From positions 19,854,826 to 19,918,825 of the forward strand of contig CM026559.1 in assembly GCA_015143295.1 (NCBI GenBank): 64,000 bases of DNA. Reading direction: 5' to 3'. Positions 44,966 through 57,456 of the stretch are shown here, in pieces. The notes under the pieces are model-generated. The model worked only from the letters and a program-made list of their open reading frames with translations, searched no databases and had not been told where the DNA came from. Numbering within the stretch: the stretch's first letter is position 1; the number at the start of each line of letters is the position of its first letter. The DNA comes from Tetracentron sinense (taxonomy: Eukaryota; Streptophyta; Magnoliopsida; Trochodendrales; Trochodendraceae). Both the position numbers and the translations under genes were made by a program.

Positions 44966-46678
44966 TATTACAACTTAATTTAATTCAAATTAATGGACAT
45001 AAAATCAAGAGTAAAAATAATATACTTGCAAGTGCACAAGTGACACAGTTGATGTATCTGGTGAGCACAGGGTCGAATCCACAGGGATTGACTATTGTGC
45101 AACAAGAATTAAGGAAACGAAATCTAGAGAAAAGAGAGATTTAAAATCAGTTTTCCACTCAATGAGAATTGAGCAAAAATTACTGATAACTGTAAAGCAA
45201 TGAAAAAGAGATCTAAGGTTTCAGGAAAATCCACCTATCCCTCCTTATGCTTAGATTTGGATGAAAACACATCTAGAATTAAATAAAGATTTAATCTAGA
45301 TGGAAAATTATACGATAAAACCACTGACTATTAAATTCAATTGAATAATTAGAGAAATATAAAAATCACTTTGTATCCAACTCACAGGGGATCCAAGCAT
45401 TCCATATATTATTAGATCATACGAAATCAAAGAACATATAGAGAGGAACAATTAACCAAATTAAGAAAATTATTCAATTAAAATAAATAATCAAATCATC
45501 CACATCGTCCACATAAATTGAAAAAATGTTTCAAATCCCTAATCTTAGAAGGGTGTTTAGCCAACCATGTTTGGAGTTGTCATCCTCCTTAATGGTTTTC
45601 CAAACAGTACAATAAAATAACTCCAAAAAAAACTAAAAGAAGAAGAGAGAAAAGAGAATGAGAAAAGATCAGAGAGCCCCAAAAGTCTCTCACTTTAGGT
45701 TTATATAGACTAAAGGGAAGAAGAGAAGGGAAAGAAAAACAAAAGAGAAACTTCTAATTCCAAAATTCCAACCAAAATTGCACTTCCCTCCTCTTGATGA
45801 TATGTTTTGACCCCTTAAACGTCCGAATTAGGAGATCTTCATGAAATACAATTTTGTTTTCCTTTAAGTCTTCTTTCCAAAACATCAAATCTTGCCTTAA
45901 TCCGAATTTTGAGTCAAAAGTTATGTCCAAATTAGTAAGTACTGTCCAGATTAGGCGGGAATCCGGGAAATCCTCATTCTTTGTTTGGGATTGGTTGCTA
46001 AATAATAGCACTCCTCTAGCCATCCACGAAATTTCTTGCTTTTCTTGTAGATTTAGTTGACCTTCATTAAGCTCCTTGCTTGAATTCCAAAATTCACCAA
46101 AAATAAAGAGTTCTTGTGACCAAAATAGGCTTTCTCCTTTTTTCTGAAATAGAAACATCAATATAGCATACTTCTTCTTTCTAATTCAAGAGAGTTCCAC
46201 CCTTTTTATGCCAAAATCATATTAATCCATATCTTCCTAAGATTCTCCAGCCATGTTGTAGAATCTTTCTATACTTGGTCTTGGGCTTTGCTCTTGGGCT
46301 TTGACTCTTTGACTTGAGACTTGGCTTCTTGGACTTTTGGCTTGGGCTTTGCTCTTGGGCTTTGACTCTTTTAGATTTTTGAGTTGAACATGAGCTATTT
46401 GAAACTTTGGACTTCTTGAATCTCGAGAGTAGTCTGGGGTTAGGATTCCTACAAAAAATAAATACACGTAATAAGTCTCTCTTAAAAATATTTTGCATGC
46501 GGCCTTCCAAGACATGTATAAATACATGCAAATGTATCATGAAAATTAAGAGAAAGAGGACAACGCAATGGTGAGGAGAGAATACACCACTTTACGTGTA
46601 AAAATGAAGATATAAACCAAAGAAGTATGATAATGCTTATTTAAATGGGGATAATTAAGCAAAATGAAGCACTTATCA
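44966..46678 (-). repeat. 3' LTR of the Athila element
   Basis: Minus-strand TGATAAGTGC at 46678 onwards, 1713 bp. It differs from 54338-56049 at only a few dozen bases at most. The sense strand carries a TATA-like CTATATAAACC near 45700 and, in 46270-46400, repeated phrases CAAAGCCCAAGAGCAAAGCC that give a short Lys/Ser-rich open frame. Confidence 0.9.
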
Positions 46679-46690
46679 ACACCCCCCAAC
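46679..46690 (-). other. Polypurine tract of the Athila element
   Basis: The minus strand reads GGTTGGGGGGTGT directly before the 3' LTR, led by GAGGACTAGCAAAATGCT. This is the site that primes plus-strand DNA synthesis. Confidence 0.85.
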
Positions 46691-48180
46691 CAGCATTTTG
46701 CTAGTCCTCGAGCAAAAAAAAAATGTGAAGAAGCAATATTAAAATATCATCATTTCAATTTTATGAGACAATCAGAAAACTTTCATTATGCATGACAACC
46801 AAGAAATTTTGAAAGAATCTCAGTTCATCTCTCAGTAGCATCACCCATCTGTGACAATGATTTCAACTCAGATTTAAGAGGCAGAATATAGTCAATCAAT
46901 TAATCAGGATAATAACTATAAAGCATGACTCACAATCCTCCTTTTCAAAATAGATTTATCTTTTCAAAACAATTGAAGAAGAACAAAAATTACTCATAAT
47001 AAACTTCTTCATGTTGCACATCCTAATCAAGGCATCAAATTTAGAATTATTAGGGCACTGGTTTTCATTATATTTCAGCCATATATTCCAGCATTCTAAA
47101 TAAAGTCCAAATCACTAAGTCACCATTTAGAAAATTTTGAGTGCATGTGCAATCTGACAAATATCCAAAGTATCGATTTCCTTAAGCAGAGCCAACTTTT
47201 TAATCACCATAGAATGGTCGGGTTAGCCTAAGGATCTGATTCAAAATTAAGCTAATCTGTCCAGGATCACGAAAGTTGTGGATATTCACCTTAATACCTC
47301 ATGGGCTTTATCTGTGATATTCCAGTTTATTCGCTTTTTTACAATGACGACTTTCACCCAACTTGTTTTAACAAGGTCATAGCAAAACAAACTGATATTT
47401 CAACATTGAGAGCACAGTTTCAAATGTCCATATCCTTTTTCTTTCTTTCTTTTCCCTTTTTTTTTTTTTTTTTTTTTTTTCAAAGACCTAACAAGAGGTA
47501 GCCCTTTTCAAAGTAGCTGGTTTAATTCACTGGTTTCTTTCCATGACTTCATCATAACCCAGTTCTGTTTTTCTTCTTACCAGCAAACCAAGTGAACAAG
47601 ATAGTCATAGTTCATCAGACTTGGTTTCTCCCTACATTCCAGACAATTATCAAGTCAACAACTACCAAATTCAACCTAGCTCTAGATATTGAGTCAGATG
47701 TGTAGTGAAAGTTCAAAAATTCAGCAATTTATAATTTTCACTAACTGAGAATTAGTAACAAAGACTTTTCATTTTAAACAACTGGAATTGAGCTTCTTAA
47801 AGATTTTCACCATGTGCCTTTATAATCCAAAATTCAATAGCTCAATAGATAAAAGGCAAGGAAGAAATAGACAGTAGCCAGGACAAAAACACAATTTTTT
47901 TTTTTTTAATTTTTTTTTTTTTTTTGTAAAGGGCGAATGTGATGGTCTACTATTAGCACAGATTATCCCAACAATAAAGCACAAATCTACACCCCCCAAC
48001 CTAAATCGAACATTGTCCTCAATGTTTCAAATAGAGATTTATATGAAATATAACATTGAGATATCAAAAAGAGATAGAGGGTATGAAACATCATAGGGAT
48101 ATGAACTAATCAATCAAAGCAAGTAAAAAAAAAAATGCATAGTATATACAGAAGTTCTCCTTAAGGGAGAGAAATGATCA
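46691..48180 (-). other. Athila 3' non-coding region with a second purine tract
   Basis: About 1.5 kb between the pol end and the polypurine tract. In other Athila elements an env-like ORF can lie here, but I see none. A second polypurine-like sequence GGTTGGGGGGTGT is at 47989-48002, led by GAGGACAATGTTCGATTT. Poly-T runs lie at 47459-47480 and 47897-47926. Confidence 0.65.
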
Positions 48181-51100
48181 ATCAGGATAAACGGGATCTT
48201 CCAGAGTTGTGGACTCAACATCTGGGGTGAAATTCTCCAAAAACGGTTTCAATCGTTGACCATTGACTTTAAAAACATTACCGTTTTCAGGATTCTCAAT
48301 CTCGATAGTTCCATAAGGGTAAACAGTTTTCACAATGAAAGGGCCGGTCCAACGAGATCAAAGCTTACCAGGAAATAGATGCAAACGAGAATTATACAAA
48401 AGAACTTTTTGAGAAGGTTCAAAAGATTTTCGAAGAATATGCTTATCATGAAAAACCTTCATTCTTTCCTTGTAAATTTTGGCACTCTCGTAAGCATCAT
48501 TTCGAATTTCGTCCAACTCATCCAGTTAGAGTTTGCGAAGCAAGCCTGCTTTCTCCAAATCAAAATTGAGTGTCTTTATCGCCCAGTAAGCCTTGTGTTC
48601 CAATTCAACAAGCAAGTGACAAGCTCTTCCAAAGACAATTCGATATGGAGACATTCAAATCGGGGTTTTGAAAGCTGTACGGTAAGCCCATAGCGCATCG
48701 GTTAGTCGTAATGACCAATCCTTACGGTCTGGATTTACAGTTTTTTGTAAAATATGTTTAATCTCTCGATTGGATATCTCCACTTGTCCACTTGTTTGTG
48801 GGTGATAAGGGGTAGAAACTTTATGGGTTATCCCATATTTTTTCATCAAGGCCTCAAAAGGCCGATTACAGAAATGCGTACCCCCATCACTGATAATAGC
48901 TCGAGGTGTTCCAAACCTTGATAAAACATTTTCTTTTAAAAATCACAAGACCGTTTTATGGTCATTGGTTTTGCTTGGAACAGCCTCGATCCATTTTGAC
49001 ACATAATCAACGGCTACTAAGATATAAAGATACCCAAAAGAAGGAGGGAATGGTCTCATGAAATCGATGCCCCAACAGTCAAAGACTTCAATAATCAAAA
49101 TTGGGTTGAGAGGCATCATATTCCGATGGGAGATTCCTCCTAATTTTTGGCAACGCTCGCATGCTTTGCAAAACTCATGAGTGTCCTTAAAAAGAGTGGG
49201 CCAATAAAAACCGCATTGCAGAATTTTTGCGGTAGTCTTTTTGGCTGAAAAATGACCACCACATGCTTCAGAGTGACAAAAGGAGATGACATTCAGGTGT
49301 TCAGAATCAGGCACACATCTCCTAATAATTTGATCAGAACAATATTTAAACAGATAAGGATCATCCCAGAAAAATCTACATACCTCGGTCAAAAATTTCT
49401 TTTTATCTTGTTGTTTCCAATGAATAGGAAGGTTACCTGTAACAAGATAATTTGCAATATCCGCAAACCAAGGTAATTGGGAGACAGCAAAAAGTTGCTC
49501 ATCGGGAAACGTGTCTTTGATCGGCATTGTCTCCAAGGAATCAGAGAGCACAAGACGGGATAAATGATCAGCCACTACATTTTCTACTCCTTTTTTATCT
49601 TTAATTTCTAAGTCAAATTCCTGGAGTAGAAGGATCCACCTAAGGAGTCTTGGTTTAGCATCCTTCTTAGAAAGAAGGTACTTTAAAGCTGTATGGTCAG
49701 TGAATATAATAATTCGAGATCCAATCAAGTAAGATCGGAACTTGTCAAGTGCAAAGACTATGGCTAGAAGTTCTTTTTCGGTAGTAGAATAGTTCATCTG
49801 AGCACTGTTCAAGGTCCTACTTGCATAGTAAATGACACAAGGCTTCTTATCCTTGCGTTGCCCTAGCACGGCCCCAACCGCATAATCACTAGCATCACAC
49901 ATGATTTCAAATGGTAAACTCCAATCAGGTGGTTGCATTATAGGACCAGAAGTCAACATGCCTTTCAGCTTTGCAAAAGCTTCCTGGCATGCTTTAGTCC
50001 ACTCGAAGGAGTTTTCCTTTGATAGAAGGTTACACAATGGTCTAGATATTGCACTAAAGTCTTTAATAAACCTTCTGTAAAATCCTGCATGACCTAGAAA
50101 AGATCTAATGTCCTTAATGGTCTTTGGGGTAGGCAAATTGGCTATCAGATCAATTTTGGCTCTATCCACTTCGATTCCTCGGGAGGAGACAATGTGGCCA
50201 AGCACGATCCCTTTAGAGACCATAAAATGACACTTCTCCCAATTCAGAATGAGGTTTTTCCCCACACATCTAACCAAAACATTCTTTAAATGAAACAGAC
50301 AATCATCAAAAGAATCACCAAACACAGAAAAATCATCCATAAACACTTCAAGAAAACGCTCTACCATATCGCTAAATATACTCAACATGCATCTTTGGAA
50401 TGTGGCAGGAGCATTACACAACCCAAATGGCATCCTTCGATAAGCAAAAGTGCCGAATGGACATGTAAAAGTGGTCTTTTCTTGATCCTCAGGTGCAATT
50501 TCTATCTGATTATAACCGGAGTACCCATCTAGGAAACAATAAAATTTATGACCAGCTACTCTTTCTAAAATTTGGTCCATGAAGGACAACGGGAAATGGT
50601 CTTTCCTAGTCACTGAGTTCAACTTCCTATAGTCAATGCACACTCGCCAACCAGTTGTGACTCTAGTTGGGATTAATTCATCATTAGCATTCTTGACTAC
50701 AGTTATACCGGATTTCTTAGGTACCACTTGGGTAGGACTTACCCACTGACTATCAGAAATAGGGTATATGATCCCTACATCCAAAATTTTTAGGACCTCT
50801 GCTCTAACCACATCTTTCATGTTGGGATTCAGCTTGCGCTGCATCTCTCTAGAGGGTTTAGCATTATCCTCCAAATATATCCTATGGGTACAAATTAAGG
50901 GACTGATTCCCTTAATATCAGCTATGGTCCACCCTATTGCACCTTTGTGTTCTCTAAGAACATCAATTAATTTTTCTTCCTGAGTCTCATTCAATTGTGA
51001 GGAGATGACCACTGGGAATGTTTCTGCTTGTCCCAAAAATGCATATTTGAGATCAGCTGGCAAAGGTTTCAACTCAAGCTTTGGTGTTTGGATACTTGAC

Positions 51101-53638
51101 GGGAGGGGTAGGGTATCGCGAGGTGGCAATTCCTCAAAACGTGATCTCCACTTGTTAGTATCCAACACCGGAACAGATTCCAACAAAGAGTTTACAGAAT
51201 TAATTAAAATGTCCTCATTAAAATCATTAAAATGTGCCAAACAAGCTTCTAGAGGATCAGAAAAAGAAGATTGAAGAAATTGGTCTTGCACAAGAGTTTC
51301 AATCAAGTTTACTCCATGCACATCATCATCATCATCCCCCGGTTGTTTGCAAATATTAAAAATATTTAATTCCAAAGTCATGTTGCCAAACGAGAGTTTC
51401 ATGACACCATTCCTGCAATTGATCAAAGCATTGGAGGTTGCAAGAAATGGGCGGCCTAAAATAACAGGAATTTGAGTGCATGCATTCAACACAGGTTGTG
51501 TCCAAGACAATAAAATCAACAGGAAAGTAAAATTTGTCTACTTGGACCAACACATCCTCAACTACCCCTCTCGGTATTTTTACTGAACGGTCAGCAAGTT
51601 GGAGTGTTACCTTAGTGGGCTTTAGCTCACCAAAACCCAACTGCTCATACACCGAGTAGGGTAAGAGGTTAACACTAGCCCCAAGGTCAAGCAAAGCTTG
51701 CTCTATCCTGAAGTTCCTAATAATACAAGAAATTGTTGGGCATTCTGGATCTTTGTATTTGGGTGGGGTATTATGTTTAATGATTGCACTCACTTGTTCT
51801 GTCAAGAAAGCTTTCTTTTGTACATTAAGCCTACGCTTGACTGTACATAAATCTTTTAAGAACTTGGCATATGATAGAATTTTTTTGATAGCATCTAACA
51901 AGGGGATGTTGATCTTTACCTGTTTGAAGATTTCTAATATATCAGCATTATGGACTAACTTTTGAGGAGGTTGTAACCTTTGGGGAAAAGGAGCAGGTAT
52001 CGGACATTGCAAAGCCATATCAAATTTGGACTTAACAAGTTCATCATCATGCTTTGATTTTAAAGATTCCTCAGGTTTGTGAACCTTCTTTGGAATATCT
52101 TTATCAATTATTTTTCCATTTCGTAGAGTGGTGATGGACTTGATATGTTCCTCTTGGGAATCTGAAGAATTTGAATTACTTACCTCAAATTGACCTCTAG
52201 GATTTGGTTGAGGCTGAGCAGGAAATTTGTCATTTTCTTGAATGCTCAACGAAGAGGTCAACTCTTTGACAGAATTCTTCAGATCATTGATAGCTTGCAT
52301 TGTCTGATTATTAATGTTTGTTTGACCTTGCATGAATTGTTGCAACGTCTCCTCAAGGGTCTTCTTATGTGGAGGCACATAAGGAGTATGAGTGGAAGGC
52401 CCCTAAGGAGGGTTGTTTGCAGTAGGACCATTTTTCCAACTAAAGTTGGGATGGTTCCTCCACCCAGGATTGTAAGTTTCCGAGTAGGGAGAAGAAAAAG
52501 GCCTTTTATAAGTGTTCATGACATTTGCTTGATCATGTAACACCTCTTGAAAAGCTGGGATTGTTGGACAATCCTGAGTTCGGTGTACATTAGTCTCGCA
52601 TATGCCACAAACATCTTCCACTTTTTCAGTGACCTTAATTGAGTTTACTTTCATAAGTTCCATGGCTTCTACTTTTCTGGTCAAACTGGCTATTTTGGCA
52701 TTCACATCATTATTCTCTTCTTTCAGGAGGTATATACCTCCCTTAGTCATGACATTAGGCTTGGTCTTATCTGACCTATCAGATCTATCAGTGTTATCCC
52801 AAGATTGGGCATTTTCAGCTAATTGGTCAAAATAATCCCAAGCCTCTTCGGGATCTTTATTTAGAAACTCACCATTGCACATCATCTCTACAAACTGGCG
52901 CATTTGAGAGGTTAAACCTTCATAGAAGAAACTAACAGTGCGCCATGTCTCGTAGCCATGATGGGGGCAAGTCAACAATAATTCTTTGAAACGTTCCCAA
53001 CATTGGAAAAAAGTTTCATTCTCCTTTTGGGAGAAATTCATGATGTTCCTCCTAAGAGTATTAGTCTTATGGGTAGGGAAGAATTTTTTTAGAAACTCCC
53101 TGGTCAGTTCTTGCTATGTGCCAATGGATCTTGGCTTTAGAGAATTTAGCCAATTTTTGGCCTTCTCTTTTAAAGAGAAAGGGAACAATTTTAACCTAAC
53201 CACATCATCACTAACATTTTGATTGAGCAAGGTTGCACAAACCTCATCAAATTCTTTCAAGTGTAGGTAAGGACTTTCTGAGTCTAAGCCATGGAACTTA
53301 GGAAGTAATTGAATCACACCCGGTTTTAAGTCAAAAGTATTTGCATTAGTAGGAAAAACCATACAAGACGGAGAACTCGTCCTTGTTGGTTGCAAATATT
53401 CACGCAAGGTCAGCATTGGTGGATTATTATGAACTCCATTATCCCCCTGATTACTTTCATTGTCAGTCATAGTGTCTGATGAATAAGAATGATCAGAATC
53501 TTCAAACAAGTTATTAGACAAGTCTTCAATCTCAAAGTCTGTTCTCCTCAAGCGGCTTGTGTGATCTCGATTCCACGTGATCATACAAATGAGAGAACTC
53601 AAAGGGAAAGTCAGGAATTCAAACAAGAATGCATGCAC
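48181..53638 (-). pseudogene. gag-pol remains of the Athila element
   Basis: From the high coordinate: gag with LKLFPFSLKEKAKNWLNSL near 53170 (the Athila/Tat capsid signature) and a Cys/His knuckle CGICETNVHRTQDCP near 52590; protease-like LLDLGASVNLLPYSVYEQLG near 51670; RT with catalytic [12 protein letters not shown] (50311-50345); RNase [13 protein letters not shown] near 49880; integrase with [14 protein letters not shown] near 49140 and [12 protein letters not shown] near 49050; C-terminal end KVNGQRLKPFLENF near 48250. The longest open stretch is 858 codons (48943-51519). Broken, with about five breaks. Confidence 0.9.
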
Positions 53639-53887
53639 CTCCTATAAGTCTTCTATACGAACAAGCTAGCTAAAGGGGCGACAGACGAGGCACGTATACA
53701 GAGTATACATCGAGCTTCTCCACTAGGTTGTAAGTTGACAGTAGATGTAAGATAAGTAGGAGAATAACGAGAGTGAAGGAATGAGTTTACCAGAAGTGAA
53801 GAAATTCCTGAACATAGGCAAAGCAATGTCTGTTTCCAAGTAGGCAAGCAATAGATGTACCTGTTTTACACGAGCAATATCAATCCG

Positions 53888-54009
53888 CTTAATTACCTAC
53901 CGTGGGAGGGTGCACGGAATTCCAACCTTCCACCTATGTTATATATTCCCTTCAAGCAAGTTAATTGACTTCCTACCGTGGGAGGGTGCACGGAATTCCA
54001 ACCTTCCAC
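53888..54009. repeat. 75-bp tandem duplication in the Athila leader
   Basis: CCTACCGTGGGAGGGTGCAC followed by GGAATTCCAACCTTCCAC occurs at 53897 and 53972. GGAATTCC is a perfect palindrome in each copy. Confidence 0.85.
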
Positions 54010-54077
54010 TAAAAATAAAAATAAAAATTCAGACTTTTTTTTTTTTTCCAATCAAGTTAAAAAGCAAAAAAAAAAAT

Positions 54078-54252
54078 AGAAGTTAGAAGTTAAGAGTTAG
54101 AAGTTAGAAGCAAGAAAGTAAAAGTTAGCAGTTAGAAGTTAGAAGTTAGAAGTTAGAAGCAAGAAAGTAAAAGTTAGCAGTTAGCAGTTAGAAGTTAGGA
54201 GCAAGAAAGTAAAAGTTAGATGTCAGGTGCAGAAAGTAAAAGTTAGGAGTTA
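54078..54252. repeat. AGAAGTT minisatellite in the Athila leader
   Basis: About twenty short units of the AGAAGTT/AGCAGTT type interleaved with GCAAGAAAGTAAAAGTT in a higher-order pattern of about 45 bp. Confidence 0.85.
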
Positions 54253-54315
54253 GAATTAGAGGGAATGGGGAATGGGAGAATTTCGTAACCCGTGTTCTCG
54301 TCACACGTTGCAATC

Positions 54316-54332
54316 CCCGGCAACGGCGCCAA
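54316..54332 (-). other. Primer binding site of the Athila element
   Basis: The minus strand reads TGGCGCCGTTGCCGGGG next to the 5' LTR. It matches the primer site shared by Athila and Tat elements, taken as complementary to tRNA-Asp. Confidence 0.85.
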
Positions 54333-54337
54333 AAACT

Positions 54338-56049
54338 TGTTACAACTTAATTTAATCCAAATTAATGGACATAAAATCAAGAGTAAAAATAATATACTTG
54401 CAAGTGCACAAGTGACACAGTTGATGTATCTGGTGAGCACAGGGTCGAATCCACAGGGATTGACTATTGTGCAACAAGAATCAAGGAAACGAAATCTAGA
54501 GAAAAGAGAGATTTAAAATCAGTTTTCCACTCAATGAGAATGGAGTAAAAATTACTGATAACTGTAAAGCAATGAAAAAGAGATCTAAGGTTTCAGGAAA
54601 ATCCACCTATCCCTCCTTATGCTTAGATTTGGATGAAAACACATCTAGAATTAAATAAAGATTTAATCTAGATGGAAAATTATACGATAAAACCACTGAC
54701 TATTAAATTCAATTGAATAATTAGAGAAATATAAAAATCACTTTGTATCCAACTCACAGGGGATCCAAGCATTCCATATATTATTAGATCATACGAAATC
54801 AAAGAACATATAGAGAGGAACAATTAACCAAACTAAGAAAATTATTCAATTAAAATAAATAATCAAATCATCCACATCGTCCACATAAATTGGAAAAATG
54901 TTTCAAATCCCTAATCTTAGAAGGGTGTTTAGCCAACCATGTTTGGAGTTGTCATCCTCCTTAATGGTTTTCCAAACAGTACAATAAAATAACTCCAAAA
55001 AAAACTAAAAGAAGAAGAGAGAAAAGAGAATGAGAAAAGATCAGAGAGCCCCAAAAGTCTCTCACTTTAGGTTTATATAGACTAAAGGGAAGAAGAGAAG
55101 GGAAAGAAAAACAAAAGAGAAACTTCTAATTCCAAAATTCCAACCAAAATTGCACTTCCCTCCTCTTGATGACATGTTTTGACCCCTTAAATGTCCGAAT
55201 TAGGAGATCTTCATGAAATACAATTTTGTTCTCCTTTAAGTCTTCTTTCCAAAACATCAAATCTTGCCTTAATCTGAATTTTGAGTGAAAAAAGTTATGT
55301 CCAAATTAGTAAGTACTGTCCAGATTAGGTGGGAATCCGGGAAATCCTCATTCTTTGTTTGGGATTGGTTGCTAAATAATAGCACTCCTCTAGCCATCCA
55401 CGAAATTTCTTGTTTTTCTTGTAGATTTAGTTGACCTCCATTAAGCTCCTTGCTTGAATTCCAAAATTCACCCAAAATAAAGAGTTTTTGTGACCAAAAT
55501 AGGCTTTATCATTTTTTCTGAAATAGAAACATCAATATAGCACACTTCTTTCTAATTCAAGAGAGTTCCACCATTTTTATGCCAAAATCATATTAATCCA
55601 TATCTTCCTAAGATTCTCCAGCCATGTTGTAGAATCTTTCTATACTTGGTCTTGGGCTTTGCTCTTGGGCTTTGACTCTTTGACTTGAGACTTGGCTTCT
55701 TGGACTTTTGGCTTGGGCTTTGCTCTTGGGCTTTGACTCTTTTAGATCTTTGAGTTGAACATGAGCTATTTGAAACTTTGGACTTCTTGAATCTCGAGAG
55801 TAGTCTGGGGTTAGGATTCCTACAAAAAATAAATACACGTAATAAGTCTCTCTTAAAAATATTTTGCATGCGGCCTTCCAAGACATGTATAAATACATGC
55901 AAATGTATCATGAAAATTAAGAGAAAGAGGACAACGCAATGGTGAGGAGAGAATACACCACTTTACGTGTAAAAATGAAGATATAAACCAAAGAAGTATG
56001 ATAATGCTTATTTAAATGGGGATAATTAAGCAAAATTAAGCACTTATCA
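54338..56049 (-). repeat. 5' LTR of the Athila element
   Basis: It runs TGTTACAACTT to CTTATCA on the plus strand, 1712 bp, nearly identical to 44966-46678. Confidence 0.92.
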
Positions 56050-56683
56050 CATACATTTCATACTATATGTGCTTTAAGCCGACTGATAGTTGGAGTAATG
56101 AATGATTCTTGTTTCATCATTGTATGAGCCATTTGGATCAATGATCCTAATTGTACCATTTGTTGACCTGAGACTATGTCATGAAAAGGATGCTCAGTGT
56201 CGCTACTTTAGCATGCAAACCGAGGATTATGAGAGATTCGATTTGACGGGGCATGACTGGGAAAGCGGTTGAGTCTAGTTGAATTGACATGAGGGCTTGG
56301 GGAAGATTGATTGATGATACACCATGTTATGTGACTCATTGTTAGCCAGCGTCTATGTCGTAATATGTTTACGATACAAGACATGAGTACATTACTTATT
56401 TCGGGTAAAGCATTGCTTATTATGAGCGATTAAGAGTGCTTAATCAGGTGAAGTCAAATCATCTGGGGTACAATCGAGATGCCCTCGAGTGATGCGTCTT
56501 TATTGGTCATTTATGATTTGATAATCTCGCTCCTGAGGCTGTACGTTCTTCTCATAAGGTCGTACGGTTCATTTTCCTGTATGAGGAGGTGAGAATGTGA
56601 GATTGAGAAAGACTGAGAAATTGCTTCACCCTATGTGGGAGAACAAATGAGAAAACTCATCATATGTGGGTGAGTGGAAGCTG

Positions 56684-57194
56684 TTAGGAATTTATGGGTC
56701 GGACTGGGCCTAACTCGAGCTTTTGATCCGTCCACATGGGTTGCGGGTCATGAGAGCCTAGATGGATAGTCCATGTAGGGAATTTGATAAGTTCAGATAA
56801 CCTTCATGTTATCCACTAACACAATAATAGGGATAACTTCTCAAGAGGTTGTGAGTTAGTGGGAGACTATTCTATATAAAATAATTCCTTATTAGAAGAA
56901 TATATGTATCTTCCATAATTCTCTTCTCTCGGAAAAAGGAAATTCTCTCTGTGAGAATATCCAAGCTCTCTCTCTTGGATTTGAACCGTGGAATCGTAAA
57001 GGGGAAACTCGATCGTAGCTACCCTTCATCCTACGAGAACAGGACGTACACGGGGGCTAAAGAGGATCGTGATAGTGTAACGAATCAACGAAGGATCTGG
57101 GTCTTCCACTATTAAGTAAGAACTCAAACCCGATCCATATTTATCTGCAGGGCCATATTTAATTGCTCTATGCATGTGGATAAATTATATAACA
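56684..57194 (+). repeat. 3' LTR of the copia element
   Basis: It is 511 bp, preceded by a purine-rich GTGGGTGAGTGGAAGC that fits a polypurine tract (56668-56683), and followed by target duplication ACAGA. Confidence 0.9.
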
Positions 57195-57199
57195 ACAGA

Positions 57200-57456
57200 A
57201 AATAAACCTCGATAAGGTACCCAACGTTCTCGTTAATCGGTTTGTTTGCTAAGAATATGTGGAAATTAAGACTTTGAAAGAAAAAAGGCGTTTGGATTGT
57301 TAAAAAAGGAATTTGCAAGAATCTAATTAATGCTTATTCATTCAGTTTCAGCCTACCTGCTCCAGTCCAATTTTGCTTCAATGGTTGTTCTAGTATAAGT
57401 AGCCAATGGCTTGGTCCCATGTGTTAGCACCTCACATTTTTAGTTAGAAAAACAAA
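57200..57456. other. Non-coding spacer
   Basis: Host sequence between the copia element and the foldback element. No gene seen. Confidence 0.5.

Larger units (their letters stand above)
44966..56049 (-). mobile_element. Athila-type Ty3/gypsy element, nearly full-length, broken
   Basis: 5' LTR 54338-56049, Asp-type primer site 54316-54332, leader 53639-54315, gag-pol 48181-53638, non-coding 3' region 46691-48180, polypurine tract 46679-46690, 3' LTR 44966-46678. A perfect CATAC target duplication flanks it (44961-44965, 56050-56054). The LTRs (1713 and 1712 bp) are almost identical by eye, so this is one of the youngest insertions in the window. It inserted into the post-pol region of the copia element. 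Coding parts carry about five breaks. No env-like ORF is recognisable. Confidence 0.92.
38588..57194 (+). mobile_element. Ty1/copia retrotransposon, broken, split by an Athila element
   Basis: 5' LTR 38588-39102 (515 bp), primer site TGGTATCAGAGCC at 39104, leader to 40437, gag-pol 40438-44384, post-pol region 44385-44965 plus 56055-56683, 3' LTR 56684-57194 (511 bp). A perfect ACAGA target duplication flanks it (38583-38587, 57195-57199). RT follows integrase, the copia order. It is broken, with about ten breaks, apart from the Athila insertion. The LTRs differ at about a dozen or more sites by eye. The lineage within copia is not settled from sequence alone. Confidence 0.92.

Noticed and set aside
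46217-46540. Lys/Ser-rich open frame, also present at 55588-55911
   Set aside because: Both copies lie in the Athila LTRs and are identical because the LTRs are; simple KSKS repeats, no known LTR protein.
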